Origin: Methylotenera sp.
GTDB lineage: Bacteria > Pseudomonadota > Gammaproteobacteria > Burkholderiales > Methylophilaceae
DNA: 5,635 nt
Assembly (NCBI GenBank): GCA_013816325.1
Contig: JACDEP010000141.1
Location: 1 to 5,635 of the forward strand
Direction of reading: 5' to 3'
Part shown: one piece after another, positions 1-5,362 of the stretch
Layout of the letters: the number at the start of each line of letters is the position of its first letter
Position numbering within the stretch: the stretch's first letter is position 1
The notes under the pieces: generated by a model
Seen by the model: the letters and a program-made list of their open reading frames with translations, nothing else
What the model was told of the DNA's origin: nothing
Databases searched by the model: none
Position numbers and translations under genes: made by a program

Positions 1-1
1 A

Positions 2-766
2 CTGGTAGCGGCATTGGAAGAACACGTTAAAACTTATGATATCGACATCATGAACTTACAGCGTGCGGAAGCTTTGCATCATCCGAACGGTAGCGGCAGC
101 GGCAACGGCTTGATGGAAATCAAGCTGGAAAGTGGTGCTACGCTTAAAACCAAATCAGTGGTCATTGCTACCGGTGCTCGCTGGAGAGAAATGAACGTGC
201 CCGGTGAAAAAGAGTATCGCGGTAAGGGTGTAGCTTATTGCCCGCATTGCGATGGTCCATTATTTAAAGGTAAGCATGTAGCTGTGATTGGCGGCGGTAA
301 TTCGGGTGTGGAAGCGGCGATAGACTTGGCTAATATCGTGAAACAGGTTACTTTGATTGAATATGACACCAAGTTAAGAGCCGACGCGATTCTGCAAAAA
401 AAGCTTGCGACATTGCCTAACGTGACCGTTATCTTGAATGCGCAAACCACTGAAATCACCGGCCAAGATCAAAAAGTAAATAGTTTGATTTATAAAGACC
501 GCACTATCGGTGAACTACATACTATTGCGCTAGAAGGAGTCTTTGTTCAGATTGGGTTGTTGCCGAATACGGATTGGTTAAAAACAAGTGGTATGGACTT
601 AACCAAGTTCGGTGAAATCACTGTGGATGCGCATGGCCATACTTCATTACCAGGTGTGTTTGCTGCGGGAGATGTGACGACCGTGCCTTATAAGCAAATC
701 ATCATTGCGATGGGGGAAGGTTCAAAAGCTGCTTTGGGTGCCTTTGATTATTTAATTAGACAATAG
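2..766 (+). CDS. ahpF: Alkyl hydroperoxide reductase subunit F (AhpF), C-terminal part, 5' end outside window
   Basis: AhpF is a cytosolic FAD- and NAD(P)H-dependent flavoprotein that passes electrons to the peroxidase AhpC, which reduces hydrogen peroxide and organic hydroperoxides. About 255 residues are visible, roughly the last half of a family protein of about 520. The frame is open to the window edge, so the TTG at 14 is an internal leucine codon and not a start. The N-terminal thioredoxin-like domains and the first FAD motif must lie upstream. Counting residues from that TTG codon, visible motifs are ATGARWREMNVPGE (about 52-65), the redox-active CPHC pair (Cys codons at 239-241 and 248-250), the NAD(P)-binding GGGNSG, and the C-terminal FAD motif PGVFAAGD followed by TTVPYKQIIIA. 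This wording separates AhpF from plain thioredoxin reductase, which shares the same fold. A short Gly/Ser-rich turn is encoded at 89-109. ahpC is usually adjacent but is not in view; OxyR-type control cannot be judged because the promoter is outside the window. Confidence 0.96.
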   Translation: MVAALEEHVKTYDIDIMNLQRAEALHHPNGSGSGNGLMEIKLESGATLKTKSVVIATGARWREMNVPGEKEYRGKGVAYCPHCDGPLFKGKHVAVIGGGNSGVEAAIDLANIVKQVTLIEYDTKLRADAILQKKLATLPNVTVILNAQTTEITGQDQKVNSLIYKDRTIGELHTIALEGVFVQIGLLPNTDWLKTSGMDLTKFGEITVDAHGHTSLPGVFAAGDVTTVPYKQIIIAMGEGSKAALGAFDYLIRQ

Positions 767-779
767 AAATAGAAGACAG

Positions 780-815
780 CAATAAAAAAACCGGGCTATC
801 CCGGTTTTTTTATTG
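780..815. terminator. Bidirectional intrinsic terminator between ahpF and the FAD dehydrogenase gene
   Basis: Positions 780-795 pair perfectly with 800-815, giving a 16-bp stem around a CTAT loop (796-799). The core is CCGGG/CCCGG, flanked by seven A on the left and seven T on the right, so each strand ends in a GC-rich hairpin followed by a U tract. It begins 13 bp after the ahpF stop and ends 16 bp before the stop of the opposite-strand gene, the expected place for a shared terminator of two convergent transcripts. No experimental data; the call rests on structure and position. Confidence 0.93.
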
Positions 816-831
816 GTTTAATCTCAACTCA

Positions 832-2436
832 TCAGTTTGCCATACTCAAAGCGACGGCTTCTGCAATCCTAATGCCGTCAACAGCAGCAGATAGTATGCC
901 CCCAGCATAACCGGCACCTTCACCCGTGGGAAATAAGCCCTTTGTATTGATGCTTTGCAGGTCATCATCATTACGTTTGATGCGAATAGGTGAAGAGGTA
1001 CGCGTTTCAACTCCGGTCAAGATACCATCAGCTAGGTCAAATCCTTTGATCTGCTTGGCGAACTGTGGAATGGCTTCGCGAATGGCCGTGATTGCATATT
1101 CAGGTAATACGCTATCAAGATTAGTCAGATGTACACCAGGGGTGTAAGAGGGGATTACTGCGCCAAACTTAGTGGACGGTTGATTCGCTAAAAAATCGCC
1201 TATCAATTGCCCGGGCGCTTGGTAATTACTGCCACCCAACACATAAGCCCTTCCTTCTAATTCACGCTGCAGTTCCATCCCCGCTAATGGATGCCCAGGA
1301 TAATCAACTTCCGGTGTGATGCCCACCACAATGCCAGAATTAGCGTTGCGTTCATTACGTGAATACTGGCTCATGCCATTAGTCACGACGCGATGCGGCT
1401 CGGATGCTGCAGCAACCACGGTACCGCCTGGGCACATACAGAAGCTATACACGGAACGGTCATTGCTGGCATGGTGCACCAGCTTGTAATCCGCAGCGCC
1501 TAAAATGGGGTGCTGTGCATTGGGGCCATGCCGCGCTTGGTCTATCAATGATTGCGGATGCTCTATCCTAAAGCCGATAGAGAAGGGTTTGGCTTCGATA
1601 TAAATGCCTTTACGGTGAATCATTTCAAACGTATCACGTGCACTATGGCCGACGGCTAAGACCAAATGATTGGTCTCGATACGCTCACCGTTCGCTAACA
1701 GTACTGCCTGAACCTGATGATTATCGATTTCTATTTCTTCTACTTTGCTTTGGAAGCGGATCTCACCGCCGAGCGCAGTTATCGTATTGCGCATATCTTC
1801 TACCATGCCTACTAAGCGAAACGTGCCGATATGCGGATGGCTCACGTATAAAATCTCTTCGGGAGCACCGGCTTTCACAAACTCATGTAATACCTTGCGA
1901 CCATAATGTTTAGGGTCTTTGATTTGACTATAAAGCTTGCCATCAGAAAAGGTGCCGGCCCCGCCCTCACCAAACTGCACGTTGGATTCTGGATCCAGCA
2001 CACTTTTACGCCATAATCCCCACGTGTCTTGCGTACGTTCGCGCACGGCCTTGCCACGCTCCAGCACAATTGGCTTGAAACCGGATTGTGCCAATATTAA
2101 TGCTGCAAAAATACCCGCTGGACCAAAGCCCACCACAATTGGTCTATGTTTAATCGAAGTGGGTGCATGAGCCACAAATTTGTAGGAAGTATCAGGTGCA
2201 GGTTTTACATGGGGGTCTTTAGTGAGTTTCGCCAAGACTTTTGCTTCGCCTTGCACCGTCACATCTAGTGAATATACCAATAGAATGGCATTCGCCTTAC
2301 GCGCATCAACGCCGCGTTTAAAAATTGTATATTCCAATACATCTGCGGCATTGATGGCAAGTTTTTTGACTAAGGCAGCTTTAAGCGCTTCTGGTGTATG
2401 GTCAAGAGGGAGTTTGATTTCGGTAACACGCAACAT
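832..2436 (-). CDS. NAD(P)/FAD-dependent dehydrogenase of unknown substrate (COG2509-like)
   Basis: The product is 534 residues with no signal peptide or membrane segment, so it is probably a soluble cytosolic flavoenzyme. Residues 1-95 form a small N-terminal alpha/beta domain. A Rossmann FAD motif follows: VVGFGPAG at 101-108, with the ribose-binding acidic residue likely E126 in IVLERG. The conserved family stretch NVQFGEGGAGTFSDGKL lies at 152-168. The segment LVLAVGHSARDTF at 258-270 looks like the second dinucleotide-contact region, SFCMCPGG sits at 331-338, and the C-terminal FAD-binding TGEGAGYAGGILSAAVDG is at 504-521. The length and motif order match the uncharacterised FAD-dependent dehydrogenases of COG2509; the substrate is not known for this family as far as I recall. 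The ATG at 2436 lies 11 bp after the hda stop, with a TAGAAG ribosome-binding site 8 nt upstream, so translation is probably from an hda co-transcript. The 3' end runs into the shared terminator. Family assignment is strong, function is open. Confidence 0.9.
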   Translation of the reverse strand: MLRVTEIKLPLDHTPEALKAALVKKLAINAADVLEYTIFKRGVDARKANAILLVYSLDVTVQGEAKVLAKLTKDPHVKPAPDTSYKFVAHAPTSIKHRPIVVGFGPAGIFAALILAQSGFKPIVLERGKAVRERTQDTWGLWRKSVLDPESNVQFGEGGAGTFSDGKLYSQIKDPKHYGRKVLHEFVKAGAPEEILYVSHPHIGTFRLVGMVEDMRNTITALGGEIRFQSKVEEIEIDNHQVQAVLLANGERIETNHLVLAVGHSARDTFEMIHRKGIYIEAKPFSIGFRIEHPQSLIDQARHGPNAQHPILGAADYKLVHHASNDRSVYSFCMCPGGTVVAAASEPHRVVTNGMSQYSRNERNANSGIVVGITPEVDYPGHPLAGMELQRELEGRAYVLGGSNYQAPGQLIGDFLANQPSTKFGAVIPSYTPGVHLTNLDSVLPEYAITAIREAIPQFAKQIKGFDLADGILTGVETRTSSPIRIKRNDDDLQSINTKGLFPTGEGAGYAGGILSAAVDGIRIAEAVALSMAN

Positions 2437-2444
2437 ATATATAG

Positions 2445-2450
2445 CTTCTA
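2445..2450 (-). promoter_or_regulatory. Ribosome-binding site of the FAD dehydrogenase gene, overlapping the hda stop
   Basis: On the minus strand TAGAAG lies 8 nt upstream of the ATG at 2436, and its first three bases are the hda stop codon TAG. It is a modest Shine-Dalgarno match, but spacing and overlap support translation of this gene from the hda message. It also supports the ATG at 2436 as the start. Confidence 0.5.
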
Positions 2451-3068
2451 TTGATTAAGGGGTAAATGTAGTAGCTGGCGTAGCATGGGTACCGTCACCG
2501 GTTTTTTGGTGATCAATGACCATTCATCTAGGGCATTGATGGTGGCGATGAGGGTAGGTAAATCTCGTTGCAGATAACGCAGGCAGTAAGTAATCACTTC
2601 TGTTGGGAGCCTCATGCCGCGCGTGTCTGCATGGCTCATAAGCGCCAGCGCTTTTTCTGCATCGCTCAAAGGCAGTAATTGGTAAGTCAAGCCCCAAGCA
2701 AGGCGTGTAGCTAAGTCTTCACGAAGATTCATTTTGGTAGGGGCGGCATTGCCTGTGACGATTAGCGCACCATTGTCACTATCACGCATGGAGTTATAGG
2801 TATTGAATAAATCAATTTGCGCCACTTCATCGAACAATTGCACGTCATCAATAGCAATAACTTGTGGATTCTCGGCTCTGCAAGCGGCAATCAAATGACT
2901 TTTGCCACTGCCAGCTTCACCCCATAAATAAATAAAACGCACCGCGTCGTCATTGCTCAATGCCAATGCTAGGCTATGGAGTGCTTCTGCATTACTACCA
3001 ACTACAAAGTTATCGAACGTAGGGCGTGCTGCAGGCTGAATATCAAGTAACAACTGCTTCATGAACAT
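2448..3068 (-). CDS. hda: DnaA regulatory inactivator Hda (short form)
   Basis: Hda is a DnaA-related AAA+ protein. Bound to the DNA-loaded sliding clamp, it stimulates ATP hydrolysis on DnaA and so prevents early re-initiation of replication. The 206-residue product has a clamp-binding motif at its N-terminus (QLLLDI, 5-10), Walker A GEAGSGKS (50-57), Walker B IAIDDVQ (71-77), a sensor-1-like strand ALIVTGN (101-107), an arginine-finger region DLATRLAWG with R122, and a sensor-2 region around R168 (QRDLPTLIATINALD). There is no C-terminal DNA-binding domain, which excludes DnaA itself. The protein is clearly shorter than the E. coli protein (about 233 residues); the missing part lies between Walker A and Walker B. 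Two in-frame ATGs are possible, at 3068 and 3062. The second gives MKQLLLDI, the usual betaproteobacterial beginning, and may be the true start; neither has a clear Shine-Dalgarno. The gene begins 6 bp after the permease stop, consistent with translational coupling. Confidence 0.93.
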   Translation of the reverse strand: MFMKQLLLDIQPAARPTFDNFVVGSNAEALHSLALALSNDDAVRFIYLWGEAGSGKSHLIAACRAENPQVIAIDDVQLFDEVAQIDLFNTYNSMRDSDNGALIVTGNAAPTKMNLREDLATRLAWGLTYQLLPLSDAEKALALMSHADTRGMRLPTEVITYCLRYLQRDLPTLIATINALDEWSLITKKPVTVPMLRQLLHLPLNQ

Positions 3069-3070
3069 TC

Positions 3071-3104
3071 AGCTTTATTGATAAAAATCACTATCAATAT
3101 AGCT
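3071..3104. repeat. Imperfect inverted repeat across the permease/hda junction
   Basis: Positions 3071-3083 pair with 3092-3104: AGCT, one T-T mismatch, then the perfect 8-bp TATTGATA/TATCAATA, around an 8-nt loop. On the minus-strand message the hairpin covers the last codons and stop of the permease gene and ends 2 nt before the first possible hda ATG. It is AT-rich and lacks a following U tract, so it does not look like a terminator. A role in hda translation is only inferred from position. Confidence 0.5.
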
Positions 3105-4151
3105 TCTGCGTACATGCCGTAATGCCACTGCCAGAGCGCCAGAGGCGGGTAAGGCAAGCAACACCCCAGTAAAGCCAAATAGCTGACCGCCAGCTAGTAA
3201 GGCAAAAATAACTACTGCTGGATGCAAGCCAATACGGTCGCCAACCAAGGTTGGCGTCAACCACATATTTTCCAGTAATTGCCCTATGCTAAATACAACT
3301 AAAATAGGGATGAGTTGATTGATACTTTCGAATTCTAGTAAGCCGGAAAGAATTGCCAGCACAGCACCGGTGCTGATGCCCAAATAGGGGACGAACCCAA
3401 GCAAACCAGAAAGAATGCCTATTGGTAGCGCCAGATCAAGACCTGCAAGTGATAAACCAATCGCGTAATAAATACTCATGATAAGCATAACCGTAATCTG
3501 ACCACGTAAAAACTGCGCTAATACCGCATCGATTTCAGAAGCAATTTCTTTGGTCGTACTCAGCATGCGGCGTGGAATCAGCGCGTTGAAAGATTCAAGC
3601 ATCTCATGCCAGTCACGTAGCATGTAGAACAATACCATCGGGACAAGAAGTAAGTTAACAAACCAGCCCAAAATAGCAGCTCCATGCTTGGTAACCGTCA
3701 ACATTAGCGCGCCTACGAAGCCCCCTGCAGTTTTCCAATTATCCGTGAGCAGTTTTTGCAGTTTTGGGATATCAAAGTCGAAAGTAAGGCCTAGATTATG
3801 AATCAACCATGGCTCAAAGTTTTTGCGCAAATTGGCACCGTATTGCGGTAAGCGTTCAATCACCAATAATAGTTCTTTTTGCAATAGTGGAATTACTATC
3901 AATAACAAAAGCAAGATAGCCGCCAGCAATATCAACATCACGCCTAAGGTTGCGGCAGTTCGATTGGGCGTAAGCTTACCCGTGCCTAGTGATGAGATTT
4001 TTGATACCAGCGGGTTGCAGATGTAAGCAAGAATAGCCGCGGCTAAGAAGGGCGCCAGTATTGGGCTCAACAAATAAATGAATAAAATCAGCGTGCCGCC
4101 GATTAGCCACCATCTAAATTTGCTCGCAAGATTTTCTTGTTTTGGAGTCAT
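3075..4151 (-). CDS. AI-2E family transporter (PerM-like inner-membrane permease)
   Basis: The product is a 358-residue integral membrane protein of the AI-2E/PerM/YdiK family. Members have been linked to autoinducer-2 export or to Na+(Li+)/H+ antiport, but the substrate here cannot be read from sequence. Hydrophobic segments lie at about 14-29, 31-48, 67-90, 143-175 (probably two spans or one long one), 217-240, 243-270, 278-297 and 310-345. A soluble, charged stretch at about 91-140 is typical of the family. Family motifs include the FYMLRDW region (175-181), LRGQ (215-218), GFVPYLG (252-258), and the diagnostic C-terminal block ENMWLTPTLVGDRIGLHP (294-311). Length is normal for the family (about 350). 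The ATG at 4151 has no strong Shine-Dalgarno. A divergent purM gene begins 58 bp away, and hda follows after 6 bp, so this is probably the first gene of a three-gene operon. In many betaproteobacteria this permease sits between purM and hda, which supports both calls. Confidence 0.92.
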   Translation of the reverse strand: MTPKQENLASKFRWWLIGGTLILFIYLLSPILAPFLAAAILAYICNPLVSKISSLGTGKLTPNRTAATLGVMLILLAAILLLLLIVIPLLQKELLLVIERLPQYGANLRKNFEPWLIHNLGLTFDFDIPKLQKLLTDNWKTAGGFVGALMLTVTKHGAAILGWFVNLLLVPMVLFYMLRDWHEMLESFNALIPRRMLSTTKEIASEIDAVLAQFLRGQITVMLIMSIYYAIGLSLAGLDLALPIGILSGLLGFVPYLGISTGAVLAILSGLLEFESINQLIPILVVFSIGQLLENMWLTPTLVGDRIGLHPAVVIFALLAGGQLFGFTGVLLALPASGALAVALRHVRRSYIDSDFYQ

Positions 4152-4209
4152 TTAAGTTAAAATCTCATATTAGATAAGTAAATTATATTGTAGAAAGCGA
4201 GCACGCATC
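4152..4209. promoter_or_regulatory. Divergent promoter region between the permease operon and purM
   Basis: This 58-bp AT-rich gap separates two divergent genes and must hold, or overlap, promoters for both. On the minus strand a perfect TATAAT lies at 4187-4182 and would give a leader of about 20-25 nt before the permease ATG, but no convincing -35 box is found at 16-18 nt. On the plus strand the overlapping TATATT (4184-4189) is a weaker -10 candidate, and if used it would place the purM transcript start very near the TTG at 4210. I see no recognisable operator or riboswitch. Confidence 0.4.
4182..4187 (-). promoter_or_regulatory. Candidate -10 box for the permease-hda operon
   Basis: The minus strand reads TATAAT here, an exact sigma-70 -10 consensus, about 30 nt upstream of the permease start. 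The bases at -35 distance (about 4204-4211, inside the first purM codon for the upstream part) do not resemble TTGACA. The call therefore rests on the hexamer and its position in a divergent gap; in such AT-rich DNA a chance match is possible. Confidence 0.35.
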
Positions 4210-5283
4210 TTGAATTCTGAAAATTCAATCAAAAATTCTTCACCTGATACCGCAAAAGACTCCATGAGTTATCGCGATGCAGGGGTAGATATTGAGGCTG
4301 GCGATGCGTTAATAGAGCAGATTAAACCGTTTGCAAAACGTACTATGCGCCCAGAAGTTTTAGCAGGCATCGGTGGCTTTGGTTCTCTGTTTGAGATGCC
4401 GAAGAAATTCAAGAATCCGGTGTTGGTTTCCGGAACAGATGGCGTAGGCACTAAACTCAAACTTGCTTTTGAACTGAATAAACACGATACGGTAGGTATT
4501 GATTTAGTTGCCATGAGCGTTAACGATATCTTAGTACAAGGCGCTGAACCACTATTTTTCTTGGATTATTTTGCCTGCGGTAAGTTAGAAGTGGGCACCG
4601 CAGCACAGGTTATTAAAGGCATTGCAGAAGGTTGTGAGCAATCAGGCTGTGCGTTAGTGGGGGGCGAAACTGCAGAAATGCCTGGCATGTATCCAGCCGG
4701 TGAATATGATTTAGCGGGTTTTGCCGTAGGTTGCGTAGATAAAGAAAATATCATCAACGGTACTACAATTGCGCCTGGCGATGTAGTGCTGGGCTTAGCC
4801 TCAAGCGGGGCGCATTCAAACGGTTATTCGCTGATTCGAAAGTTGATCGCAAAATCCGGTATGGATTTTGAATCTGACTTTGATGGTAAGAAATTCAAGG
4901 ATGTGGTAATGGCACCAACGCGTATCTACGTCAAACCATTGTTACAATTAATTGCAACATTGCCCGTTAAAGGCATGGCGCATATCACAGGGGGTGGCAT
5001 TACCGAGAATATTCCACGTGTTTTGCCAGCTGGCTTAACTGCTGAAATCAAGGCCGGTAGCTGGATTATGCCGTCTCTATTCACTTGGTTGCAAGCTCAA
5101 GGTAATGTGGCTGACCTAGAGATGTACAAAACCTTTAACTGCGGTATCGGTATGGTAGTGATTATGGCCAAAGACCAAGCTGCTGCCGCACAAAAACTAT
5201 TGCAAGATGCTGGCGAAACAGTTTTTGAAATCGGGACTATTCGAGTGCAGAAGGAAAATGAAGCGCCAACTGTAGTAGTTTAA
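4210..5283 (+). CDS. purM: Phosphoribosylformylglycinamidine cyclo-ligase (AIR synthetase, PurM)
   Basis: PurM catalyses the ATP-dependent ring closure of formylglycinamidine ribonucleotide (FGAM) to aminoimidazole ribonucleotide (AIR), the fifth step of de novo purine synthesis, in the cytosol. From the TTG at 4210 the product has 357 residues. Motifs in order: SYRDAGVDIEAGDAL (20-34), the ATP-binding SGTDGVGTKL (74-83), NDILVQGAEPLFFLDY (105-120), GGETAEMPGMY (151-161), SSGAHSNGYSL (198-208), TGGGITENIPR (260-270) and FNCGIGM (309-315). All are intact, and the length fits the family (E. coli about 345). The start is uncertain. TTG at 4210 has an AGCGAG ribosome-site candidate (4196-4201) 8 nt upstream and gives an 18-residue polar leader. 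ATG at 4264 would start MSYRDAGVDI, closer to the usual family N-terminus, but lacks a visible Shine-Dalgarno. purN, a common partner of purM, is not the next gene. No PurR-like operator is visible. Confidence 0.97.
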   Translation: MNSENSIKNSSPDTAKDSMSYRDAGVDIEAGDALIEQIKPFAKRTMRPEVLAGIGGFGSLFEMPKKFKNPVLVSGTDGVGTKLKLAFELNKHDTVGIDLVAMSVNDILVQGAEPLFFLDYFACGKLEVGTAAQVIKGIAEGCEQSGCALVGGETAEMPGMYPAGEYDLAGFAVGCVDKENIINGTTIAPGDVVLGLASSGAHSNGYSLIRKLIAKSGMDFESDFDGKKFKDVVMAPTRIYVKPLLQLIATLPVKGMAHITGGGITENIPRVLPAGLTAEIKAGSWIMPSLFTWLQAQGNVADLEMYKTFNCGIGMVVIMAKDQAAAAQKLLQDAGETVFEIGTIRVQKENEAPTVVV

Positions 5284-5351
5284 AGTCTAAATTAATCGTT
5301 CTTGTATCTAAAAGCGAACTTCATGCGTTAAACATTGGTCATTTTTATATT

Positions 5352-5357
5352 GAGAGG
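5352..5357 (+). promoter_or_regulatory. Ribosome-binding site fixing the GTG start at 5363
   Basis: GAGAGG, continuing into T to give GAGAGGT, is a good Shine-Dalgarno match and lies 5 nt upstream of the GTG at 5363. The alternative in-frame ATG at 5375 would be 17 nt away, too far, so this site favours the GTG start. The preceding 5284-5351 stretch holds a TATATT-like -10 candidate at about 5346-5351 without a clear -35 box, and no terminator hairpin for purM. Confidence 0.6.
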
Positions 5358-5362
5358 TTTTA

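Noticed and set aside
14..16. TTG as a possible start codon for a short 250-residue thioredoxin-reductase-like gene
   Set aside because: The frame stays open to the window edge and the upstream codons (LVAAL) continue the AhpF alignment, so the gene is a window-truncated ahpF, not a complete short gene.
4..98. Ten-base direct repeat GGTAGCGGCA at 4-13 and 89-98
   Set aside because: It is short, read in different frames of the same gene, and made of common Gly/Ala/Ser codons; probably coincidence.
235..459. Minus-strand 74-codon open frame inside ahpF
   Set aside because: It is antisense to conserved AhpF motifs (CPHC and GGGNSG) and shows no independent coding signal.
1638..1913. Plus-strand open frame of 91 codons inside the FAD dehydrogenase gene
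   Set aside because: It is antisense to a well-supported gene with conserved motifs, has no ribosome site, and its protein is cysteine- and arginine-rich without recognisable pattern.
1875..2170. Open frames of 64 and 77 codons on either strand within the FAD dehydrogenase gene
   Set aside because: They are shadows of the true reading frame with no family resemblance or initiation signals.
2439..2449. ATATAGCTTCT repeated at 2439-2449 and 3097-3107, both near gene junctions of the operon
   Set aside because: A few 11-base matches are expected by chance in a window of this length, and the two copies sit in different contexts (a ribosome site and the permease coding end).
4269..4757. Minus-strand open frames of 81 and 63 codons inside purM
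   Set aside because: They lie wholly within conserved purM sequence and have atypical composition; purM is strongly supported.
5284..5351. Possible purM terminator or purine riboswitch in the gap before the DUF3108 gene
   Set aside because: Only a 4-bp GTTC/GAAC pairing is visible, with no GC-rich stem or T tract, and the 79-bp gap is too short and unstructured for a purine aptamer.
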